Below are positions 21,879 to 32,094 of a stretch of 64,000 bases of DNA, in pieces (the first letter of the stretch is position 1; the number at the start of each line of letters is the position of its first letter). The stretch lies in NCBI RefSeq assembly GCF_019703515.2, contig NC_059346.1, forward strand, positions 17,143,001-17,207,000. The letters run 5' to 3'. Under the pieces are notes generated by a model that had not been told where the DNA came from, made no database searches, and worked only from the letters and a program-made list of their open reading frames with translations. The DNA comes from Myxocyprinus asiaticus (Eukaryota; Chordata; Actinopteri; Cypriniformes; Catostomidae). The translations under genes were made by a program, and so were the position numbers.

Positions 21879-21976
21879 ACACAACGTCTCGTTCCCTCCA
21901 TCAGGAAATGGAGGTTACACAAGTAACCATGACGTTCCCTATCTGTCACTCACTCGACGTTGTGTCAATGTAGTGA
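21879..21976. repeat. DIRS internal complementary region
   Basis: Joins the inverted complement of the outermost right end (21879-21936) to the outermost left-end text (GTTCCCTATCTGTCACTCAC, then GTTGTGTCAATGTAGTGACA), the same edge as seen at 4531-4580 in copy 1. This matches the known layout of DIRS1-type elements. Confidence 0.7.
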
Positions 21977-22779
21977 CATTTGGGGTCCCTATACAAAACG
22001 CTGCAGCTGGCTGAACTGTGTTACGTGAACTGGTGGTGAGTGACGGGCAGACAACTGTGTGCCTCATAGCCAGTGCACCAGGCCGACACGTAACCTCCCC
22101 CAACATAGTTATGAGTGTCGAATGGCCCTTTGGGGACAAGTCAAATACCCAAAAGATAGAGACAGGCTAGCCCAGTCATGGCCTCTTTTCCCCTTCTTTT
22201 TTTCCACTCCCTAAAAGAAAGGGGGAATATCCGACTGGGCCGACCAGGTCTAGCTGGGGGGTGTCCCTCCCAAGGGGAGGACACCGCGGAGACCACACCT
22301 CGCCCAGAGAGAAGGGGGATATTTAATTGGAAAATATGTCACATGGTCTTGCCGAGCTATGTCAGAAGTATGTCATGTGGGGAAGTCTCAAGGTAGGTCC
22401 TACCCAACAGGGGAGGACTTACTACAAACATGGAGACTGTGGCAGAGGGGCCTCTACCCAAGGAAGATGCAGTTTGCCAACAGGGAAACGAATTAGTGGA
22501 AAATATACATTGCACGGGGTTACCTACAGGGAACCGCCACATGCAGAACACCTACCCCAGAACAGGGCTTTTAGTTAGCACGTGTACTGGGCCGGCAGCA
22601 AGTCTCTCCAAACACTCAACTGCCACAGGGCTCGGAGGAAGTCAACCAAGGAACATAGTTTGTGAACACTACTGGAAGTTAATGGCACACGTCTTCAGCT
22701 CAGAGGCGGTGAAAGGCACAATGTGCAAGCGATACGCCTGGCCGGCTATCCTGGGCTTATCCGCTTGTATTGCGTGCCA

Positions 22780-23614
22780 CTACCCGGGATGAAACCGGTT
22801 CCACCTGGAGGTTGTAGAACCTCGCAAGGTGTTGGGTGTTGCCAAGCCTGCTGCTCTGCAAATTTCTGTTAGAGAGGCACCTCTGGCCAGGGCCCAGGAG
22901 GCCGCTACACACCTGGTAGAATGGGCTCGTAGCCCTGCCGGGGGCGACACATCATGGGCGTGATATGTCATAGCTGTGGCATCAGTGAGCCAGTGGGCGA
23001 TCCTCTGCTTGGAGACAGCACTTCCTTTCTGCTGTGCACCAAAGCATACAAAGCTCAGAGATCCTAAAGCTCTGCATGCGATCCAAATAGATGCGTAAAG
23101 CATGCACCAGACACAGCAATGACAGGGCTGGGTCTGCCTCCTCCTGGGGCATCACTCGCAGGTTCACCACCTGGTCCCTAAAAGGGGTCGTGGGAACCTT
23201 GGGCACATAGCCTGGTCGGGGTCTCAAGATCACGTGAGAGTAGCCCGGACCAAACTCCAGGCATGTTTCGCTGACAGAGAATGCTTGCAGGTCTCCTACC
23301 CTCTTGATGGAAGTGAGCGCAGTCAGGAGGGCAGTCTTCAAGGAGAGTGCCTTAAGCTCAGCTGACTGCAAAGGCTCAAAGGGAGCTCTCTGTAGACCCT
23401 GAAAAACTACCGAGAGGTCCCATGAGGGAACGAGGCATGGTCTGGAGGGATTCAGCCTCCTGGTGCCTCTCAGGAACCTGATGATCAGGTCATGCTTCCC
23501 TAAGGTCATACCGTCTGCTGTGTCATGATGTGCCGCCATAGCGGTTACATACACCTTCAAGGTGGAAGGGGACAGGCACCCTTCCCACCTCTCCTGCAGG
23601 AAGGAAAGCACCAA
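22780..23614 (-). pseudogene. DIRS copy 2 tyrosine recombinase, two frameshifts
   Basis: Residues run from FLQERWEGCLSPSTLKVYV through the first catalytic Arg region (SIKRVGDLQAFSV) to LVHALRIYLDRM. A frameshift near 23055 leads to FVCFGAQQKGSAVSKQRIAH and the H-x-x-R box in AHSTRCVAASWALARG. A second shift then puts the expected catalytic Tyr (RFYNLQVEP) in another frame near 22820. Such recombinases integrate the circular DIRS cDNA. This copy is inactive as read. Confidence 0.8.
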
Positions 23615-23816
23615 TCCGACTGCGCATCTCTGGGGGTCTTCCCGTCAGGAAGAACACCACGTAGCGAACAGACGCCACTTAAAGGCATACAGGCGCCTCG
23701 CAGAGGGGGCCCTAGCCTGAGTGATCGTATCTATCACCACGGGTGGTAGACCGCTTTGGTCTTCCGCACCTGTCCAGGGGCCAGACATGAAAATTCCAGA
23801 GATCTGGTTGTGGGTG

Positions 23817-24592
23817 TCAGATGGTGCCCCATCCCTGAGAAAGAAGGTCCTTCCTCAGGGGAATTCGCCGGGGGGGGCTGTCGCGAGGAGCGTGAGGTCC
23901 GAGAACCACGTCTGGGTGGGTTCCTCGTCCTCCCTGGGTCTGTGAAAGTAGGCTTACTGGGGGAAACAGTCCAGGGGGCCAGCTGTGTGCCAGCGCATCT
24001 ATACCGAGAGGTGCCTCAGTCAGGGCATACCAGAGCGGGCAGTGGGAGAATTCCTGGGAGGCGAACAGGTCTACCTGTGCCTGTCCGAATCGACTCCAGA
24101 TCAGCTGGACCACATGAGTGTGGAGTCTCCACTCTCCCCTGAGGGTAACCTGCCGTGACAGCGCGTCCGCTGCAGTGTTGAGATCGCCCGGGATGTGAGT
24201 GGCTCGTAGCGACTTGAGGTGCTGCTGACTCAAGAGGAGGAGATGGCGGGCAAGTTGTGACATACAACGGAGCGCAGACTGCCTTGACGGTTGACATATG
24301 CTACCGTTGCCGCGTTGTCTGTCCGAGGTAACACGTGCTTGCCCTGGATCAAGAGCCGGAACCTCCGCAGGGTGAGCAGAATTGCCAGCAACTCGAGGCA
24401 GTTGATGTGCCAACGCAGCTGTGGGCCCATCCATAAGCCAGCGGCTGCGTGCCCATTGCAAACGGTGCCCCAGCCCGTTTTGGAGGTGTCTGTCATGACT
24501 GTGGTGACCTGCTGTAGGTGAACGTCTGCCCGTAGAAACGTGAGGTCAGTCCAAGGGCTGAAGAGACGGTGAAAGATCGGCGTGATGGCCAC
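23817..24592 (-). pseudogene. DIRS copy 2 RNase H and connecting region
   Basis: Shows the RNase H series MTDTSKTGWGTV (first Asp), ELLAILLTL (Glu), RTDNAATVAYVNRQG (Asp) and, after a frame change near 24290, DLNTAADALSRQ (last Asp). A further open stretch to 23817 encodes the region between RNase H and recombinase (QAQVDLFAS...). Degrades the RNA strand during reverse transcription in the family. Broken here by a frameshift. Confidence 0.7.
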
Positions 24593-25631
24593 GCGATGTG
24601 TCCCGCGCTGGCATGCCCATCTCGAGACTCAAGTCTGAAGCCAGTGCCGAAGAGGTCTCATATGCATCAACCTGAGCGGAGTGGCCACTGCTGAGGATGC
24701 CATATGCCCCAGGAGCCTCTGAAAAAATTTCAGTGTTTTCTGTTTGAATACCTTCAAATAGGTCAGCACCGACTGTGTGCGCTCGTTCGTGAGATGCACC
24801 GTCAACGAGACTGAGTCCAACTCCAAACCGAGAAAAGAGATGCTCTGAACCAGGAGGTGCTTGCTCTTTTCCCAGTTGACCCGAAGCCCTAGTCGGCTGA
24901 GGTGCGAGAGCACCAGGTCCCTGTGTGCACACAACACATCCTGAGAGTGAGCTAGGATTATCCAACTGTTGGGATAGTTGAGGATGCGAATGCCCACTTC
25001 CCTTAGCGGGGCAAGGGCTGCCTCTGCAACCTTCGTGAATATGTGAGGGAACAAGGACAGACTGAAAGGGAGGACCTTGTAATGATACGCCCGACCCTCG
25101 AATGCAAACTGCAGGATGGGTGTGTGTCAAGGTAGAATCGAGACGTGGAAGTACGCGTCCTTCAGGTCTACCACCACAAACCAATCTTGATGCTGGACGC
25201 TCGCAAGAGTGTGTCTTTGCTTCAGCATCTAGGACGGGAGACTGTGTAAAACCCGGTTCAGTACTCGCAGGTCCAAGATTGGCCTCAACCCACCACCTTT
25301 TTTCAGAACTATGAAGTAGGGGCTGTAAAACCCTTTCTTCATCTCGGCCGGAGGGACAATCTCGTCCGACGTACCGGTGGGTGGGGCCTCGCGGCTGGGC
25401 AGAGCCTGAGGTGCCACACCATGTCTTGGCCATGCTGAGTTCAGGGACATCGAAGTACTTACCTGGCTCCTTGTGACCACCCCTGGAACAGCCTGGGATG
25501 GGGAGGAAGAGGCCTGATGACGAATATACAGTGCACCAGTGCAGAGGGGGGAGAAGCCGCTGAAATGCGCTGTCAGATCCAGCAGAGGTGAATAAACAGT
25601 CGTGGGAATTCAGCTCAGTGAGCGTGAACAT
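24546..25631 (-). pseudogene. DIRS copy 2 reverse transcriptase with lost catalytic box
   Basis: Overlapping frames give KKGFYSPYFIVLKKGGGLRP near 25300, FPHIFTKVAEAALAP near 25030, and then ILNYPNSWIILAHS near 24960. The YLDD catalytic box of the first copy has here become YPNS, so the polymerase cannot be active. Downstream motifs (SISFLGLELDSVS, LFQRLLGHMASS) are preserved. Confidence 0.75.
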
Positions 25632-25934
25632 TCGGCTCCAAAGAGAAAATCTGAATGAGTGGTTGCATACCAGCTCCTTTTATACCCGTATTTCCAGGGG
25701 AGTGGCATGCAAATACCACTTGCCAATTTTCATTGGCCTTTTATCAAAGACCAGAGGTGTCTTGGGCTCCCAAGAGTGACCCCTAGTGTCACTACATTGA
25801 CACAACGTATAGGGAACTGAAGTTGTTACACATTTAAAATTCTGGGCATGTTGAATCTGGAAAACACCTCATACATTTGTTATCTGTGCACTGAATTTGA
25901 CCCAAAAAATAAAAATAAAAATGCTGTGTGTGTG

Positions 25935-26083
25935 TCTGCAAGATGAAGGTAAATCAGAGGGAAAAAAGTTAAATGCATCATTTTACAAATAAAATACTGT
26001 TCACTAAATTATCTCACATTGCTTTTTTTTTTCTCTCTTTCTGCAGGGGGAGAAAACGGGTGTCAAAGTACAAGCAAGTCAAA
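25935..26083 (+). pseudogene. Unit 2 linker exons, partly decayed
   Basis: At about 25944 the text TGTGTCTGCAAGATGAAGGT copies the start of the exon at 20529, but its acceptor and 3' part are gone. At 26047-26083 an intact 37-bp exon (acceptor tttctgcag, donor gtaggt, GEKTGVKVQASQ) copies 21395-21431. A tandem duplication of the small-exon cassette explains both. Confidence 0.5.
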
Positions 26084-26240
26084 GTAGGTCCCCGTTTCTC
26101 ATTAAGTTCTACCTAAAATATTTAATATTATTCATGTACATGTAAATTAACCTTTTATTTCTGCTATAGGAGACAATAGGTTGTTTATATAGGATCTGCA
26201 GTAACACACTTCAAACTCTAAAACTGTCTCTTTTAATCAG

Positions 26241-26290
26241 ACAAACTTGCAAGTCCACCCTCCCTCCACAAATGGCCAATTTGGACATTG
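26241..26290 (+). CDS. 50-bp linker exon, unit 2
   Basis: Acceptor ttttaatcag, donor gtaaga, phase 1 in and 0 out. Encodes KLASPPSLHKWPIWTL. It is phase-compatible with 26047-26083 before it. Its phase-0 exit does not match the phase-1 entry of the next recognised exon at 29688, so a further small exon may be missed. Confidence 0.35.
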
Positions 26291-26557
26291 GTAAGAAAAA
26301 AACACTTCTGCTCAATACTAAATATCAGAGTGTCAAATACTTCTGTAAAATAGAGCAAGTTTTTCTTTGGCATGAAGAACTAATGTAATTTAAAATATTA
26401 ATTGTGTGTGGGGATCTTTAACTGTTACAAGCTTTAACATATTAAGCACTGTCAATGAACTAGCTTATATTATTTCAGACATTTTAAACAGATTGTGATG
26501 TGCAAGATATATTCACAATCCAAATATTTATCCAGTTTTGACTACTGGCTTATAGGA

Positions 26558-27257
26558 ATAGTTCACCCAAAAATTAATATTCTCTCATCATTTACTCACC
26601 CTTATGCCATCCTGGATGTGTATGACTTTCTTCAGCAGAACACAAATGAAGATTTTAGAAGAATTTCTCAGCTCTTTTGGTCCATTCAATGCAGCTGAAT
26701 GAATACCAAAATTTTAAAGCTCCAAAAATCACATAGGTCAGTTTAAATGTAATCCATATGACTCCAGTGGTTAAATCAAAAGTCTTCAGAAGTGATTTGA
26801 TAGGTGTGGTTGAGAAACAGATCAATATGTTTACATTTTTACTTTAAATTCTCTTCCCTGCTCAGTCAACCTCCGCTTTAACTTTCACATTCTTCTTGTG
26901 TTTTTGGTGATTCACATTCTTCATGCATGCACTCCTCTACTGGGCAGGGAGGAGAATTTCTGGTAAAAATGGACTTAAATATTGATTGTTTCTTGCCCAC
27001 ACCTATCATATAGCTTCTGAAGACATTGATTTAACCACTGAAGTCATTTGGATTACTTTTATGCTGACCTATGTGATTTTTGGAGCGTCAAACTTTTGGC
27101 ACCCATTCACTTGCATTACATGGACCTACAGAGCTGAAATAAAAGTAAAATCTTAATTTGTGTTCTGCAGAAGAAAGGAAGTCATGCACATCTGGGATGG
27201 CATGAGGGTGAGTAAATTATGACAGAATTTTCATTTTTGGGTGAACTATTCCTTTAA
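26558..27257. mobile_element. Fold-back MITE with AGTTCACCCAAAA ends (copy 1)
   Basis: Starts AATAGTTCACCCAAAAATTA and ends ...TTTTTGGGTGAACTATTCC. The whole element is a near-perfect long palindrome. For example CAAAAATCACATAGGTCAG, CAGTGGTTAAATC and TGATAGGTGTGG on the left recur inverted on the right (26990-27100). No coding capacity. A very common cyprinid repeat. It lies in an intron of the Ig-locus gene. Confidence 0.75.
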
Positions 27258-27841
27258 CTGTTGAGCGGTCTCACATATGTCCACAGAGAGGTGTCAGTCT
27301 TATAAGCAGAAGAGCAAGTTATGAAGTTATGATTTTATTAAAGATTACAAGGGGGAAATATAAAATATATATATGCATGGATGAATCATTCACAATAAGA
27401 CCAGTAACATGCATTAAGAAAATAAATAGGTTTGATTTCATGCCGACTTTAAATGTAAAATCCAGAAGACTAGGAAAAGTCTGAAACAATCTCAAGTGTT
27501 GTAGGTCCATGAGGATTTGTTTTTTGTTGGTAAATAAACTGGGTACTAAGACATTGGTGGCAGATCACATTTAAGTCAGTTGCCAGTGTTGGAATATTAA
27601 TAACAACAGGAACACACCTTCAGCTGAGCTTTTCCTTAAAGAGAGACTTGGCAGAGACTAGTAAATAAAAAGTATAAACCAAATGAGTAAGTAATATTTT
27701 TCACAGGTTTAAACTTTAAAACAAAAAGAACCAATATCACATTCATTACTTAAGACCACAATGTCTTTGTTCTCAACAGTGGAATAAACCGAGTGCTTCA
27801 AATGACATTAGGTTAAAATTACTTTCTATAATTAAGTCTTA

Positions 27842-29394
27842 TATAGTTGTGCTCAAATGTTTGCATACCCTTGGAGAATTGGTAATATATGTACCATATT
27901 AAAGAAAACACATTTCTTTTATTTCTTATGGGATTCATATTCAACTGTAGTTATAACAGAATGGCACAATCATAAAACAAAACATGGCAACAAAGAAAAA
28001 AATGAAATGACCCATGTTCAAAAGTCTGAATACCCTTAGTTCTTAATACTGTGTATTGCCCCCTTTAGCATCAATGACAGCGTGCAGTCTTTTGTAATAG
28101 TTGTCTACGAGGCCCCAAATTCTTGCAGGTGGTATAGTTGCCCATTCGTCTTGGCAAAATGCCTCCAGGTCATGCAAAGTCTTTGGTCATCTTGCATGAA
28201 CCGCACGTTTGAGATCTCCCCAGAGTGGCTTGATGATATTAAGGTCAGGAGACTGTGATGGCCACTCCAGAACCTTCACCTTTTTCTGCTGTAACCACTG
28301 GAGGGTCTACTTGGCCTTGTGCTTAGGGTCGTTGTCATGCTGGAAAGTCCAAGAACATCCCATGCGCAGCTTTCGTGCAGAAGAATGCAACTTGACTGCC
28401 AGTATTTCTGATAACATGCTGCAATCATCTTGCCATTAATTTTCACAAGATTCCCAGTGCCTTTAGAGCTCACACAGCCCCCCAAAACATCAGTGAGCCA
28501 CCACCATGCTTCACAGTGGGGATGGTATTCTTTTCACTATAGGCCGTGTTTTCCCCTCTCCAAACATAGCGCTTATAGTTGTGACCATAAAGCTCTATTT
28601 TGGTCTCGTCACTCCAAATTACAGTGTGCCAGAAGCTGTGAGGCATGTCAAGGTGTTGTCATTTGTGGCATTGGCGCAGTAAAGGTTTCTTTCTGGCAAC
28701 TCGACCATGCAGCTCATTTTTGTTCAAGTATTATCGTATTGTGCTCTTTGAAACAACCACACCATCTTTTTCCAGAGCAGCCTGTATTTCTCCTGAGGTT
28801 ACCTGTGGGTTTTTCTTTGTATCCCGAACAATTCTTCTGGCAGTTGTGGCTGAAATCTTTCTTGGTCTACCTGACCATGGCTTGGTATCAAGAGATCCCT
28901 GAATTTTCCACTTCTTCATAAGTGATTGAACAGTACCGACTGGCATTTTCAAGGCTTTGGATATCGTTTTATATCCTTTTCCATCTTTATAAAGTTCCAT
29001 TGCCTTGTTACGCAGGTCTTTTGACAGTTTTTTTTCTGCTCCCCATGGCTCAGTATCTAGCCTGCTCAGTGCATCCACGTGAGAGCTAACAAACTCATTG
29101 ACTATTTATACACAGACACTAATTGCAATTTAAAAAGCCACAGGTGTGGGAAATTAACCTTTAATTGCCATTTAAACCTGTGTGTGTCACCTTGTGTGTT
29201 TGTAACAAGGCCAAACATTCAAGGGTATGTAAACTTTTGATCAGGGATATTTGGGTGATTTCTGTTACCATTAGGATTTAAAAAGGAGCCAAACAACTAT
29301 GTGATAATAAATGGCTTCATATGATCACTATCCTTAAATAAAAAACAGTTTTTTTGCATGATCAGTCATATTTTCTAAATCAATGCCAAAATTT
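27842..29394 (-). mobile_element. Tc1-like transposon, right terminal repeat truncated
   Basis: Left end TATAGTTGTGCTCAAATGTTTGC. The minus strand of 28731-29078 encodes the paired-like HTH DNA-binding half (LSKDLRNKAMELYKDGKGYK, GRPRKISATTARRIV). Further down are catalytic-domain remnants (DETKIELYGH, TIPTVKHGGGSLMFWG) split by stops and small deletions. The sequence leaves the element at about 29394 before the second terminal repeat. Inactive. Confidence 0.8.
28731..29078 (-). pseudogene. Tc1 transposase N-terminal part
   Basis: A 115-codon open frame with the two helix-turn-helix motifs of Tc1 transposases and the GRPRKIS AT-hook-like linker. The catalytic portion beyond is broken by frame changes and a deletion of the segment encoding residues just before DETKIEL. 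Confidence 0.7.
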
Positions 29395-29687
29395 CATGTT
29401 AATTTTATGGCTTTCAATATAAAGCATAATATATAACACTTGAATATAATACTATAATACATTTCTAAATATTTGTTATGTGTATGAATGTTTTTTAAAT
29501 ATGACATTTTCTGTTGCCTGTTATTCCACAAACCCAGAATTTATTCAATACTTTGCAAAAAAAAAAAAAAAAAAAAAAATTCTGTAACATGATACCAGAC
29601 CTGTTCATACATTCATCAACATGTTTTACTGTACTTATGTGAGTTTTATGTCTTTGATCTGGTTTTATTTATTTATTCATTCTCCAG

Positions 29688-29927
29688 ATGAGCATCAGAT
29701 GGCATACATTTCTTCTTCATCCAGTCCAGTGAATTATTATATCATGGTAACTGAAGGCACTCATATGTCTCATGAGCACTTTATGAAAGCTTTATCTCAG
29801 CTTAAACAGACTCCACGTCTGAAGAAAGTTTCTGCTGAAGAGGAGAGTGATGTCATTCCGTTATTCTGTCCTGTTGAGTCACAAACTGACATAAATGCAG
29901 TTTTGAAAGACTTGTGCAAGACAACAG
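29688..29927 (+). CDS. Alpha/beta module, first exon (terminal unit), intact
   Basis: Acceptor cattctccag, donor gtaaag, 240 bp, phase 1 in and out. Encodes a linker (HQMAYISSSSSP), strand YYIMVTEGTHMSHEHF, helix ALSQLKQTPRLKKVS, acidic EEES, strand DVIPLFCPVES and helix TDINAVLKDL. It corresponds to the frameshifted exon at 20777-20970 but is fully open. No enzyme motif is obvious. Cytoplasmic location would be expected if the upstream Ig exons form an ectodomain, but no transmembrane exon was found. Confidence 0.6.
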
Positions 29928-30366
29928 GTAAAGGAAGACAGGACATACTGTCAATACAATACAGTTAATTGATACAAAACTAACATGAAGGATGTGTTGA
30001 TGGTTTATGGCCTTGTTTCTGGGAAAGTATTTCTTATAACATGTTTAAAACAAAAATAACTGGAAGAACAATTTTTAAAAAAAATGGAAAAACAAACAAG
30101 AATCATTTTATTCACTCTGCTCTTGAGTAAATGTGTTCATAAGCTTGGGACTGACCATGTGTGAAATACCACGAACTTCATTTCTATGTCTGTTGTCACA
30201 CAAGATAATTGACAGTCTTCGTTGATATTTATTCAATAAGTTATCATATTTTAATGTTTTAATCTATTAGAATTTATTTATTTTATTTCTTCTCCACTAC
30301 ACGTAATTTTTTTGCCTGAATGCTGATCCATAAAATGAATGACAATGTCTTTCTCTTACTCTTCAG

Positions 30367-30557
30367 ACAAGCCTGTGGTTCTTATTTTGCTCCATGACAC
30401 ACATTTTGTCCCAGTATTCAGTGGACTTGAGAACAAGCCAAATCTGATTGCCATGGACTGTGTTTTCTATAAGGGTGTAGGACTCTCTGTGACCTGCCAA
30501 AAGACCAAAAAAGCAGTTTCTGCAGTCTCAGACTGGCTAAGCTCTAAGATGACTTGA
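30367..30557 (+). CDS. Alpha/beta module, last exon with stop
   Basis: Acceptor actcttcag, entering in phase 1. Encodes KPVVLILLHDTHFVPVFSG, then IAMDCVFYKGVGLS, then a helix ending VSDWLSSKMT and TGA at 30555-30557. It is the counterpart of 21107-21300 and ends the gene. Candidate poly(A) signals (AATAAA) occur at 31523 and about 31669, both rather far. Confidence 0.6.
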
Positions 30558-32094
30558 TTTTTTTTAGTTAATTGTTATTGGATACTTTATATAAGAAGAG
30601 GATGTCAGAATAACAATACTGTGCTTTTGTAAAGTTTAAAGATCATTAAGGATGGGGAGCAGAATGACACTGAGAGTGGAAACACACTGCCATTCAGAAA
30701 GATCCTGTGACTCTGACATAGAAGGATTCATACATGGACTCTTTCTACAGTTGAGATGATGCAGTAAATTAGTCAACCTATATTAATTTTTTTTTCTTTT
30801 GTTAAATTGTAAAAGCGTTTCAGCAAGTGAGCAGGTGTCTGATTACACATTTTGAAACATGTAGAGTTGCATGAGCTCTAGATACCATTGCATGAAAGTG
30901 AATTATTAGTTTTAATCGATGCCGTGACAAAGAGCATACAACTATCATTAAGTCTTCAGACTTGCGACTCTCACTATCCTAGTTAGCTGTAGTTAGTTAA
31001 TCAGCTTTCAAACTAATGTTCAGCTCTTTTGTTATGTTGTAGTATCATACAAAAGGCAAATATAATGAATTTGTTCTATTCAAGTAAAATTTTAAGAAAT
31101 GATTATTAGTTTTTTGACATAAATATACAGTATGTATAATAATGTAGGATCAAAAATATGAAGAAAAAAAACTATTCTGATTGAACTATTCTGGTGATGG
31201 CATTTAATCGGGGCATAGATACCGTAGATAATCAAAACAAGCAAGTACAACTCACCCAATATTTATACCATGATCAATGGAAACATATAAATGCTTCACA
31301 CTGCAACCCCTCCAATGTTCAAGCCAAATCTACGCCCTTATGTTTAATGTTTGATTATGTAATGAATAACAGAAAATATAACAGAAAAATTAATTATTAA
31401 AATCATAATGAAAATGAAAGTATTTCATCATAAAGCTTGTGATATACAAACATACGCCTTTTTAAAATGACACAAATATAAAATAATATACTGTTAAAAT
31501 CATTTATGTGATGTGAAATATGAATAAAAATCATTAGGCCATGTACAATGTTTATGTGTCTCATATAACTCATTCTGTGTATCATGAACTGTATCTGTTA
31601 CTACACCTCTCTAAATATTTGCCTGAAAACTAAATAATATAAAATATGACTGGTCATTACAAATATCAATAAATGTGGTGTTTAACTGTAAAATTGGTCT
31701 CCTTTTGATTTCATACATTTTAACACCAGATTATGTTGGTTTCCTCCATTTAGATGGTTGATAGCATAGAATTTTAGCATTTACTAAGAGCTGTTTGTCC
31801 AATGAGTTGTTTGACCTGTTTTACTAGTTTGTTCCACTTGTCCAAAAAACGTTAATATGATAATAATTGACCCTTTTGACACTCAGTATGAAAAATCTAA
31901 AATTCTCAGTTTTTAATTTTATGTAACTATTAAAAAACTAACATTAGCAAAGAAATAAAGACATAAGATTTTCCATGCTCGTGGGTAGCTAAGCATGAGA
32001 ATTATAGGTAAAGTTTAGAATACTCCAATCAGTTTAAATGGAACATAATTTTCCACTGTCTTTTCTTGGTATAACGACACTTTTTGTGAGATGT
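30558..32094. other. 3' flank of Ig-locus gene, no gene seen
   Basis: AT-rich. Probably includes the 3' UTR (AATAAA at 31523-31528 and near 31669). No further exon or recognisable repeat found. Confidence 0.4.

Larger units (their letters stand above)
21601..25820 (-). mobile_element. DIRS-like tyrosine-recombinase retroelement (copy 2), both ends present
   Basis: On the minus strand: left terminal repeat (25640-25820), reverse transcriptase, RNase H, tyrosine recombinase, then a right terminal repeat in the opposite orientation (about 21640-21825 on the plus strand). Both ends share TAGTGACACTAGGGG, GGTATTTGCATGCCACTCCC and GGGTATAAAAGGA. Next to the right repeat is an internal complementary region (21879-21976) made of the inverted outer edge of one terminal repeat joined to the edge of the other. 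This is the DIRS signature: no LTRs, no protease, no target duplication. The gag-like region is deleted: the text jumps from about 25540 directly to sequence equivalent to 6450 of copy 1. Confidence 0.85.
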
